NCBI GenBank assembly: GCA_020186115.1
Contig: WSYJ01000060.1
Coordinates: forward strand, 2,790,001 to 2,854,000
Length of the DNA stretch: 64,000 nucleotides
Source: Histomonas meleagridis
Taxonomy: Eukaryota; Parabasalia; Tritrichomonadida; Dientamoebidae
Direction: 5' to 3'
This document shows, in pieces, positions 40,756 through 51,200 of this stretch (position 1 is its first letter; the number at the start of each line of letters is the position of its first letter). A program made the translations under genes and the position numbers. Under the pieces are notes generated by a model, which did not search any database, was not told the origin of the DNA, and saw only the letters and a list, made by a program, of their open reading frames with translations.

Positions 40756-42930
40756 TTATTCTAATGAATGATTTAACAAATGAACTATTTCAGTGTGATC
40801 AAAATTGGATGCCAAAGTAAGTGCTGTTTCACATAATTTAAATAATTTCCAAATATCATTTTTGAATTTTATTTGATTTGAACATATTTTAAATAAAATG
40901 TTTATATATTAATTATATTAATATCGATTCCTTTTTGATTAAGAAGTAATTTGACTATATCTTTTCTGTTATTTTTAGATGCATATATAAGAGCTGTCCA
41001 AAATTTTATAAATATTTTCCAAATATTATTTTTGTACATTGAATTATACTTAAAAACGTAAAAAATAAATAAAAAATATCTTTATCATTGACAATAATTT
41101 CTTCTTGTTTTAGAAGTAATTTCACTATTTTAGTATATCCTTTTTTAGATGCTATCATTAGTGCTGTTTTATAAATTTAGAATAAATTTCAAGTATTCTT
41201 TCAAAACCTTAAATAAATTTGAAGAATATGAAATAAAGCAATTAAACAAAAGTTTTATAATTGATATCAATTCCCCTTTTTTCAAGAAGTAATTTCACTA
41301 TTTCAGTATAACCTTTTGAAGAAGCGATAATAAGAGAAGTTTTATATAAATAGAATAAATTGTAAATAATATTATGAAACTTTAAATGCTTTAAAAAAAA
41401 CATTAAATAAAACAAATAAAAATTATTCATATTAATATCGATTCCATTTTGATCTAAAAGTAATTTTACCATTTCAACGTGACCATTCAAAGTTGCATTT
41501 ATAATAGCTGAACTATAAGTGTTAAAAAAATTCTAAATATTATTTTAAAATATACCAAAATTATAGAATCATTCATTAAATAAAACAAAGGAAACATCTC
41601 TAATATTAATGTCAATTCCTTTTTGCTCAAGAAGTAACTTAACTATTTTTATGTATCCATGTTCGGATGCAATTGTAAGTGGTGTTCTAAATGTTTAAAG
41701 CAAATTCCAAATAACATTTTGATATATCAAATGATTACAATTGAAATATCTTCCATTGACATCAATTCCCTTTTGTTCTAAAATGTAATTAACAAGTTCA
41801 ATATTTCCTGACTCTGTTGCAAAAACTAAAAAATAAGATGGAACTTGATAATTATCTTCTAAAAAATGTTTTATTAAGTATATATTTCCCATTCGTGCTG
41901 CTTCGATAACAATGAAATTATCAATTGTCATTCCTTCTTTTATCAAATATTCAAAAATTTCAAAGTTATAATATGTTATACACATTCTTCCTGATAAATC
42001 TAATCTATAAATTTCTTCGAATTTATTTTCATAAACATATTTAAAGACATCGTTTCGATGAAACTCAATTGCTGTTTTATATGCACCTTCAAATGATGAA
42101 TGATTCTGTTCACATAAATGAACGATTTCTTCATTTCCACCTGCAATTGCATATTTACCTGTGTTATTTACTTTTGCACCATTTATAAGTAAATATTTAA
42201 AACATTTAACTGATCCAAAAAATGCTGCATAATCAATTAATGTAACATTTTCTTTATTAATAAAAGAACATCTTTCATAAAGTGATGGTATAATATATTG
42301 ATTAAATTTAAAATCATTTTGTGATGATATTTCTTGAAGTTTTTCTATTTCATCATTTCGTATTATTTTCGCTAGTTTATTTGGGTTAACACCTTCTTTA
42401 ATTAAATGTTTATGAAGCTCCCAATTATCTTTTGAAAGTTCATCATAATTTTCTTGGAGTTGTTCCATTAATCTGGGAGAAATATCAGATATTAAACATG
42501 TAATTTGTTTTTTTGTTATATGTGCATAATGTGCAAAATAAGGAATCATTTTACTTTTGAATATTTTTTCTTCGATTAATTCATTTTCAATCATTTTTTC
42601 AACAAGGTAATATGATTCTTGACTATTAATATTTAATAAAAATTGGGTAAACATATCAATAACATTATTATTAGATTTTATTTCAATTTTTTGTAAAAAT
42701 TCTAAACATAATTTTTCATCACCTTTGGAAATAAAATATGAATAAATAATTCTGCAAATGATATAAAAAAATGAATATGAATATTCGACAGAAAAGGAAT
42801 TTAGTAAAGTTTCTACTGTTTGTTCTAGATTTTCTTCGTTTAAATCAAAAATAAATTGTTCAAGCTCTTGTAACACTTGAAGATTTTCCTTATATTTATT
42901 TTTTCTTGTGTGACTTTGAATTCCTCCCAT
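40756..42930 (-). CDS. Ankyrin/DUF3447-like gene with six spacer-separated ankyrin units
   Basis: The N-terminal exon runs from the ATG at 42930 (MGGIQSHTRKNKYKENLQVL) to about 41740. It holds a helical domain of about 180 residues with SQESYYLVEKMIENELIEE and DNWELHKHLIKEGVNPN, the DUF3447-like block SLYERCSFINKENVTLIDYA-AFFGSVKCFKYLL, and several degenerate ankyrin repeats ending LVNYILEQKGIDVNGR. Six ankyrin units follow at intervals of about 150-174 bp. All are in frame internally (TPLTIASEHGYIKIVKLLLE; SAIINATLNGHVEMVKLLLD; TSLIIASSKGYTEIVKLLLE; TALMIASKKGYTKIVKLLLK; TALIYASKNNRKDIVKLLLN; TALTLASNFDHTEIVHLL). The last ends NHSLE and TAA at 40756-40758. Spacers of roughly 60-80 nt intervene. 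If spliced, the product is a normal multi-ankyrin protein. Confidence 0.65.
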
Positions 42931-43356
42931 CAATTAATATAGCTTTAATAATGGCGTTTCAAAAATTGGCTGGAAAAGTGACAAATCCTCTGGAGAAATT
43001 TTTGTTTTCAACTCTATGTAGGTTGTGATTTAATTCTTCTAACTATGCAAATGTTAGTTAAGACACAAGTTCTGCCGAACACAAAATTCTGAAATTATTG
43101 TTAAAATTTAACTAAACTTTGATACAAGCTTCATCAAATTAAAAATATTGACAAGAAGAAATAAACACTCAACAAGAAGAAATAAAACAAGAAAAAAGTC
43201 TTGATGAATGGCTTGATAAACTTCTTGGATAAAATATTTGTTGTTAATCATATTTATTTAATTATTCATGAATAAAATATTTCTTCATAATTTTTTATTA
43301 TTATTATTATTAAATAATAACAATATGCACATATAAATTTAAAACGTTATTTCAAT
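42931..43356. other. Intergenic between two ankyrin loci
   Basis: AT-rich. It includes a short plus-strand coding-like fragment at about 43151-43231 (QEEINTQQEEIKQEKSLDEW, then LDKLLG and stop) without a start. Confidence 0.45.
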
Positions 43357-45230
43357 TTATTTATATGAATTTCCAGTATCACTATCAATTCCTTCTTGTT
43401 CAAGAAGTATTTTAACTATTTCTGTATAACCTTTTTGTGATGCCCAAGTAAGTGCTGTTTCAAATAATTTAAATAATTTCCAAATATTACTTTGAAATAT
43501 AAAATTATTAAAATAAATATTAAATAAAACAAATAAATATTTTTAGCATTAATATCAATTCCTTCTTGTTCAAGAAGTAATTTAACTATTTCTGTATGAC
43601 CATATATAGATGCTTTAATAAGTGCTGTTCTAAATAATTTAAATAATTTCCAATTATTATTTGGAAATATAAAATTATTAAAATAAATATTAAATAAAAC
43701 AAATAAATATTTTTAGCATTAATATCAATTCCTTTATGTTCAAGAAGTAATTTAACTATTTCTACATTACCTTTTATAGATGCATAAATAATTGCAGTAC
43801 AAAATATTTTGTATAAATTTTGAATATTGATATAAAACATACCGAAATAATTGAAATAAATAGTAAACAATCGAAACAAATGTCTTTAATATTAATATCA
43901 ATTCCTTTCTGTTCGAGAAGTAATTTAACTATTTCAATGTGATTATTTATACATGCACGAATAAGCGCTGTTTGAAATGATTTGAATAATTTCCAAATAT
44001 CACTTAGAAATATTAAATTGTCAAAGCAAACATTAAACAAAACAAACAAATATTTCGAGAATTAATAAAAATTCCTTTTTGTTTGAGAAGCAATTTGACT
44101 AATTCAATGCTACCTTTATCAGATGCATATATTAGTGGTGTATCAAATATTTTCAATGATTTCCAAATATTATTTTGAAATATCAAATCAATATAAGAAA
44201 TAATTTCAAATAAAATATTTAAATATTTTTTACATTTATATTAATTCCTTTTTGTTCTAGAAGTAATTTTACCATTTCTATTTCGCATTTTATGATTGCT
44301 GAAAAAAATATTGAGTGAAGTTACAAAAATAATCACCAAAAAATAGTATAAAATTGCAAATTATTAAAGTATATACCGATTAAAATATTTATACATCTTT
44401 GGTATTGATCATTATTGCTTTTTGTTTAAGAAGTAATTTAACAATTTCAATGTTTCCATTTTGAAATGCATTCGCAAGTGCTGTCAAAAATGATTTGAAT
44501 AATTTCCAAAAAATTAATTAAAATACTAAATTTTAAAAATAAATACCATAAGATTGAACATTAAGATCAATTTCTTTTTGTTTAAGAAGTAATTTAACTA
44601 TGTCTATATGGCCATTTTGAGATGCATAAATAAGCGCTGTTTTAAGTAATTGAAATTATTATTAAGAATTATTTGCAAATCCTAAATTATAATATTAAAT
44701 ATAAAACAAAACAAATCAACAGTTTTAACATTGTAATTAATTCCTTTTTGTTCGAGAAGTAATTTAACTATTTCTGTATGACCATAAAAAGATCCAATCA
44801 TAAGTGCAGTTCTAAATTACTTAAGTAATTTCCGTATATTATATTATAATATAAAAAGATTATAAAAAATATCATACAAAACAAATAAATATCTTTAGCA
44901 TTAATATTGATTCCTTCTTGTTCAAGAAGTAACTTAACTGTTTCTATGTTTCCATTATGAGATGCATAAATAAGTGCTGTTTCAAATAATTTAAACAATT
45001 TCCAAACACAATTTTGAAATTTCATAATATCAAACAAAATATTAAATCACATAAACAAAAACTTTTGGAATTAACATTTATTTCTTTTTGTTTAAGAAGT
45101 AATTTAACTATTTCTACGTGCCCATTATGAGATGCGTGCATGAGTGCTGTTTCAAATAATATAAATAATTTCCAAATATTATGTTATAATTTCAAATTAT
45201 TAAAAAAATTATCAAATAAAACAAATAAAC
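43357..45230 (-). repeat. Array of about 170-bp ankyrin-plus-spacer units
   Basis: A conserved landmark in each unit (complement of the LLLEQ-KGID codons) recurs at 43391, 43561, 43731, 43904, 44074 and so on, that is every 170-173 bp. The ankyrin part (about 93 nt) diverges synonymously and non-synonymously but keeps frame. The spacer keeps a 5' RTTTATTTG motif and a 3' ATTTGGAAATTATTTAAATTATTT-type block. Confidence 0.85.
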
Positions 45231-46413
45231 ATCTTTATAATTAACAGAAACTTCTTCCTGTTCAAGAATGTATTCAACAAGTTCATAATTTCCTGAAGCT
45301 GAAGCAATACATAATATATCTTTAGGAATATGATTATTGAAGAAAATGCTTAACAAGATATAAGTTTCCATGTTTTGCTGATTCATTAATAAAAGATTTA
45401 TTGATTTCAATAACTTCTTCTTCCAAAAACCAAAGTATTTCATAATTTCCGCATTTGATACATTTATATACCAAATCATTAATGTTATCATCCAATTTTT
45501 TAATTCTGTTTTCATAAATATATTTAAAAATATCATTTCGATGGAATTCAATTGCTGACTCATATGCACCTTCAAATGATGAATGATATTGTTCACATAA
45601 ATAAATAATTTCTGCATTTCCACCTGCAATTGCAAATTTGGCTGTATTTACTACTTTTGCTCCATTCATAAGTAAATATTTAAAACATTTAACTGAAGAA
45701 AAAAATGCTGCATAATCAATTAATGTAACATTTTCTTCATTAATAAATGAACATCTTTCATAAAGTGATGGCTCAATTTTCTTGTTAAAATCAAAATCAT
45801 TTTGTGATGATATTTCTTGAAGTTTTTTAATGTTATCATTTCGAATTATACTTGAGATCTTATTTGGATTTACTCCATTTTCAATTAATTGTTTATGAAG
45901 TTCCCAATCATTCTTTGAAAGGTCATCATAATTTTCAGTAAAATATTGGGAAAATTGATCATTGATATTTTCTTTTTTTGTTTTGTAATGAGCAAAATAA
46001 TATGACGGAATGTTTTCCGTAATATTTCCTTTAATTATATTTAGCTTAATCATTTTATCAATTAAATAATGTGATTCTTGTGAATTAATTTTAGAAACAT
46101 AATTTATAAAAAATAAAATATTTTGGATATTACTTTTAGTGATTTCATTTTCTTTTGTTTGTATTGTTTCTAAATATTTTAAGTAAATTTCAATTATAGT
46201 TTTTCGTGAGCAAAAAGCAAAGTAAATTAAATTGTTTATTACATTATTGAATGAATATGGATATGAATCATATAATTTTATTGTTTGTTGGACTGCTAAA
46301 TCAATATTTTCTTCGTCTAAATTAAATATTATTTTTTCTAATGTAACAAGTGTTTTTATATATACAGGTTGATATGTAAAATCATTTTTTGTTTTTCTTA
46401 TAGCTTCATTCAT
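43357..46413 (-). CDS. Ankyrin/DUF3447-like gene with eleven spacer-separated ankyrin units
   Basis: The ATG at 46413 (MNEAIRKTKNDFTYQPVYIK) starts the same N-terminal domain as the 42.9-kb gene (DNWELHKQLIENGVNPN-type block; SLYERCSFINEENVTLIDYA). One single-base shift near 45340 breaks the exon after LVKHFLQ; the next frame continues NNHIPKDILCIASASGNYEL. Eleven ankyrin units follow, mostly every 170-173 bp. Each is intact: for example TALMHASHNGHVEIVKLLLK, TALIYASHNGNIETVKLLLE, TALIRACINNHIEIVKLLLE and TALTWASQKGYTEIVKILLE. The terminal unit leads into EGIDSDTGNSYK and TAA at 43357-43359. Spacers such as 43462-43538 and 43632-43708 are 77 nt. AACGGTT lies 12-18 nt before the ATG. Could be an expressed multi-exon gene or a decaying array. 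Confidence 0.6.
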
Positions 46414-46599
46414 TAATGGAACAAAACCGTTAAAATTTCGATAGTTTATTTTATCATCAGCTCACTAAAATATTTCTTGTTAATTACATAACAAAAATTC
46501 AACAAATAATATCAAAACATTTATAATAATTCGTAATCCATATTTTAAACAACAAATCATTTCACTATAATTTACATTTACATTTTTTTATTTATTAAC

Positions 46600-47709
46600 T
46601 TAATAAAAATGTGAAAGAATTTCCCTCAAGTCATTCATCATTGGTTCATCTCTATTTAAGTCGATTGTTCCTCTTTTCACCAAAGAGAACAATGCTTGTC
46701 CAACGTCGGTACCCCCGACGATAGAAAACAGCTTTTTACGATCATTTTCGTTTGAAAATGGTTTGATGCACTTTTGGAAGTTTTGATATGCTTTGGCCAG
46801 ATTTTGTTCGTTTGTCATGATTTGTCCTCCTGGCGAATGTGCAAGGAGAAATTCATTTAGCCATGTACTAAGGACCTCAGCTAACACATTAAAATAGTGT
46901 GATTTTAATTCGGTGTTTTTTGAGTCAGGAAATGTCATTAAACAATGAACAATTGTATCAACATCATTCGATTCAGTGGCACATTTAACTGCATACGGAA
47001 TGAAATCTTCATCAATTTTGGTATACTGTGATAAAATGGCATATTTGCGAGGGTGGTTGGGAAGATATGGAAGTGTATCTTTGATGTCAATGTTTAAACG
47101 TTTGGATGCTTTTAACGCTAAGCCAAGCAAAGACGGCATGAGTTTCGATTTATATGTGTCAATAACCATAAAATCATATACTTGTTGTAAATCTGATGAT
47201 AACTTATTTCCAATAATTCCATTCTCGATATCAATGGTTGGAAGTAAACAACTATGAACAGAATCAACCGAGTCAAAATATTGTATGTTGGCATTCATTA
47301 TTTCTGCTAAGGTTTCAAAACATTTGGTTAATATTCGACTCCGGGCTAAACGAACTGAATTATTTGTATTTAATCGATTCCATTGTTTGACAATTTGTCG
47401 AACCATTGTGCTAAGAAAGCTAATGGCTGATTTAAAATCATGTCTGATTTTAAATTCTGCTGCACCTTCGGGATTGATACCTCCAAGCATTTGTAAAAGT
47501 GAAATAATATCACGAAAAACGTCATTTTCATCTTCGTTCTTTTGAGTTTCTGATGTTTTCTTCATAGTATCGTTTGGAACTGAGGCAGCTTTTTGGATGG
47601 AATTAATAATTTGGTTCATACGAATTTCCCAAACATGTCTAATAAGTTCGTTTGTAATTTCCTGTATGATTCTGTCTCTCATTTTTTGGGATTTGAGATT
47701 TGTCACCAT
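46600..47709 (-). CDS. Conserved-looking helical protein, unrecognised
   Basis: 369 residues from the ATG at 47709, all-helical, no membrane helix or catalytic motif (EITNELIRHVWEIRMNQIIN; FLSTMVRQIVKQWNRLNTNN; KLFSIVGGTDVGQALFSLVK). The frame stays open upstream with coding-like sequence (PYHLPQQVRPPTVEEKLEEK, CLYCTFNANEIIECFHQV) back to TAA at 47851-47853. In the same frame only six codons before that is an ATG at 47871 with a short promoter-like upstream. The gene may really start at 47871 and contain an in-frame TAA (see findings). Function unknown. Confidence 0.55.
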   Translation of the reverse strand: MVTNLKSQKMRDRIIQEITNELIRHVWEIRMNQIINSIQKAASVPNDTMKKTSETQKNEDENDVFRDIISLLQMLGGINPEGAAEFKIRHDFKSAISFLSTMVRQIVKQWNRLNTNNSVRLARSRILTKCFETLAEIMNANIQYFDSVDSVHSCLLPTIDIENGIIGNKLSSDLQQVYDFMVIDTYKSKLMPSLLGLALKASKRLNIDIKDTLPYLPNHPRKYAILSQYTKIDEDFIPYAVKCATESNDVDTIVHCLMTFPDSKNTELKSHYFNVLAEVLSTWLNEFLLAHSPGGQIMTNEQNLAKAYQNFQKCIKPFSNENDRKKLFSIVGGTDVGQALFSLVKRGTIDLNRDEPMMNDLREILSHFY

Positions 47710-48200
47710 AACTTGATGAAAGCATTCAATAATCTCGTTAGCATTGAAAGTACAATATAAGCATTTTTCTTCAAGCTTTTCTTCGACTGTAGGAGGCCGA
47801 ACTTGTTGTGGGAGATGATATGGTATATTTATCTTAGGTATGTCACTTTTTTACGATAATTCACGCGCCATATTGCCACTTTTTATAATTGTTCTCTTTC
47901 TGTTTGTATCAAATCAAGAGCTATTTCAACTCTAAATTCCACAATAGTTTCTCGTTGAAAATCAAAAATATATAAACAACTTCGGGGGTTGAGTTTAAAT
48001 ATAAATTTTTAAGCAAATCCAACTGCTGAATTTTGAGATCTCGATCTAAAATTTTTGAAAATCCTTCCGAATAACAAAACCCTTCAAATCATTAAAGTAA
48101 TTTCATTTATTTTTTGCATTAACAAATTCATTTTCATTAAGAATTAATTGCACTAATTTCCGGGGCTCAAAATAAACAAAAAAAATTATTATCAAAGCCT
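47710..48200. other. Upstream region of the 46.6-kb gene and 3' flank of the RhoGEF gene
   Basis: 47710-47871 is probably coding or 5' leader for the 46.6-kb gene. 47872-48200 shows no gene. AAAAAGTGGCAAT precedes the ATG at 47871 on the minus strand. Confidence 0.45.
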
Positions 48201-51200
48201 TTAGAATGCATCAAATGTAATGTGAAAGTCGACATTTCCACGCACAATTTTATCGTAGTTACTTGCATTCACTGTTGTGTTGCCCACTGTCATTCGTGGT
48301 TTTCTTCTTAATACTTTTGTTATTTGACTTTCCAAATCAGCAAATGATTGCAGTTGTGCAGCGTCGAATATTATACATTTGTTTGTTCTTTTATCCTTAA
48401 CCTTAATGAATGAATCAGCTACAGCACTTGCGTCGCTATCATTTCCATTGGTATTCTTCGTCTCGGTCAACTGCTTCGTAAGTTCCGCGTTCTCTAACAT
48501 AAGGTCATATAGCTTGCGCAGGTTACGCGAAAGTATTTTCTTTTGGAATGCAACGACGCGCGACACGTCCAGATGAAGTTCCGAAATGAACGCGTCCTCG
48601 TCGTATGCTGCGAGCAGTGTCTGCGCTTGTTGCGCGTCAGGAGTCTGTGCTGGTTGTTGTGCTGGCGCTGGTGCGGGCTTTGCTTGTGGCGCTGGTTTAG
48701 ATGGCGCTGGCGGCGCGGGCTTCGTTTGTGCTGCTGTCGGCGCCGGTGTAAGTGTCGGCTTCGCTGGCGCTGGCGGCGCTGGTTTAGATGGCGCTGGAGG
48801 AGCCGGAGTGAGCTTAGGCTGCGCAGGTGGCGCAACTGGCTTCAGCTGCACTTGCGGCTTCGGCGGCGCTGCAGGTGCCGGCACTGCCTTCTGTTGGACG
48901 GGCTTCAGCTGCGGCTTTTGCACTTGCGATGCTGTTGGCGCGGGCGCTGGAACGGGCTTCAGCTGCACCTTCATTGGCGCTTGCGCTGTTTGCGCTGTCA
49001 TTGGCTTCACTATTGGCTTTGGTTGAGCTTGTGGAGCTGGAGCTGGAGCTGGCTTCTCTTGCTCCGGCGGCTGCTCGGCTTCTTCCGGTAATGGAACTGA
49101 CTGTAGTTGCTCAAGTGGTGGCTCTGGCTCGCTCTTCGCAGGCATCGATTGAACTTGCTTCGGCGGCTGCTCTGCTTCTTCTGCCTCAGATATGGACTTG
49201 GGCTTGATTTTGACGGAGCCCATTGTCTTGACACTGCGTAAGTTCTTGCCCATTGCGCGCCCTAATGCAGGCGCTACGGGCTTGTTTGGCGCCTTGTTCA
49301 CTGGCATTTCTTTGATCATTGTCGAAAGTGCTTCTGTCTTAGGCTTGCGCGATGTTGGCTTGTTGAAATCATCGCATAGATTTGTTGTGATAACTTTTGG
49401 AAGGATTACGGAGAATAACGAACACGTGCCAATTTTAGTTTCAATTTCTTTCCCACCATATACAAGGAAATGTGATCCGGATTCATATGAAAAACCAAAT
49501 TGGAATAATGATGATGGATCATTACCACCAGTGACAAAGGAATAGATGTCAATGGGATCTGAACATTTGGAGTTATAATAGTTACGGATATGTAATGCTA
49601 TTGGGTCGACTGGAAGCATTGATTTGTTGGTCTTACCTCCAAGTATAATGACCCAACCACCTATAAATATGGATCGATGACCATAACGAGGTTTAAATTC
49701 TTTGATAGATGGATCATTAAAGTTAAGTTTGGGAGTTGGAAGCCATAATAACTTTAATAGATCAAATACAGCAATGTCATTCAAAGGACCTCTTTCTTTT
49801 CCTCCGAAAATTAGCATTAATGGTCCAAATAATGAGGCAGTATGATAATATCTACCTTTAGGTGTTTGTGGTAATGTAAGAGTTGTCCATCTTTCATTTG
49901 AAAATGTATAAACGGCAATATCATTCAGTATTGTTTTCTTCTTATTACGACCTCCAAAAACAAAAAGTTTTCCTTCAAAGTAAACGGTCGAATGGCCCGC
50001 CCTTGGTTCAGGGGGGTCCTCAGCGTTTTCCTTTTCCCAACGGTTTGTATTTGATGTAGTGTCAAATGACCATAAATCATTGAAACATTCACTTCCATTT
50101 GATCCACCGAACAAATAAATTTTGCTATCGACTACGGTTAATGTATGACCATAACGTTCACCTGGTGCACTGTTACTAATATTTGCAGAAGTACCTTTCG
50201 ATATTCTATAAATACTTGTTATTGAAGAAGGAGCACCATTAACTTTACCTCCATATGCATAAGCATTTTGATTACAAAATACAAAATCATTAAGAAATGT
50301 TGATGGAAAAGGTTTCTTAATTTGATGGTTTTGGAATAGGAATATTTCATCTTCTTTGTTATTTTGTATTGATGAAAATTGACATTGTTCAATATTACTT
50401 AAAAAGACAGACTTTTCATTCTTATCATTAAATGAAATTGTTATTTCTTGTTTTCGTGATGATGAAAAGAATGACTTTGCAACAGGTTTCGAGATAAATG
50501 TAATGCAATCATTAGTTGGCATTCCATCCCAATATCGAAATTCTTCAATCTTTTTATCAAATATATACGTTTCACCTCTACGTTCGATTGTTGTTAAAAA
50601 AAGAATATCATTAAACATGTAAAATATACCGGGACCGTTAACTGGCTTGAGAACGTTAACTTTGGCCTCTCTGATGTAAGTACGAGTTGGGATCAGAAGG
50701 TCAAATTTGTTGGTAAGATTATTACGAATGGAAACCAACTTTGCCATACTTTCTGATTTTTGTGTGGACTCATCAATTTGATGTGTAACAAGTTGAATTT
50801 GATCTGCCGCATATTCTAACATACGCTTGTCTGGATGACCATCAGGAGTATGCTTAATAAGTTCACGAATGAAAAGGATATAACGAGGCATTCTTTGGAC
50901 AGGTGTAATCAGATATGAAAAGATATCACGATTTGAATTGCTTGGTGTAGAAAATTGGAGTTTCTTAAGCTTTTCACTAACAGATGCATCTTTGCTCTTT
51001 TGTTGTATAATTTGAATGATATTTGCATAATTGGAAATGTAAAGATTAGAAACTTTAAAGAAAGCACTGAAGTCTAAAAATACATCAGAAAGAGTTGCTG
51101 TAATGGAATCGCCTCTTTTTTCGATTTCTGTTAGGAAATTTGTATGGCATGGAACAATATTGGAAAAGTCACGGAAAACAAAGATAGCTTCTTCCTCGTT

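Noticed and set aside
44798-45037. Short minus-strand ORFs with hydrophobic ends inside the ankyrin arrays, as small membrane proteins
   Set aside because: Their hydrophobic parts are translated spacer (Y-L-F-Y-L-I-F type) and only the central ankyrin part is conserved between units.
43357-45230. CRISPR-like array because of regular 170-bp spacing
   Set aside because: The repeated part is protein-coding ankyrin sequence and the spacers are the conserved element, the reverse of a CRISPR array; this is also a eukaryote.
7471-46413. Canonical trichomonad introns (GTATGT...ACTAACACACAG) in the ankyrin genes
   Set aside because: I looked for the conserved 3' motif at the spacer ends and elsewhere and did not find it; the one similar string (TTAACACTTATAG near 41505) is not shared by other spacers.
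6491-47853. Reassignment of TAA as a sense codon, suggested by several single in-frame TAA interruptions
   Set aside because: Many intact genes here end in TAA at the expected C-terminus (capsid gene, SNARE gene, Mo25, EFHB-like). Broken element genes also carry TAG, TGA and frameshifts. Scattered nonsense mutations explain the data better.
48379-49545. Several long plus-strand ORFs rich in C, G, A and R/W
   Set aside because: They are antisense shadows of the proline/alanine-rich linker of the RhoGEF gene; the composition is explained by reading the complement of P/A/Q codons.
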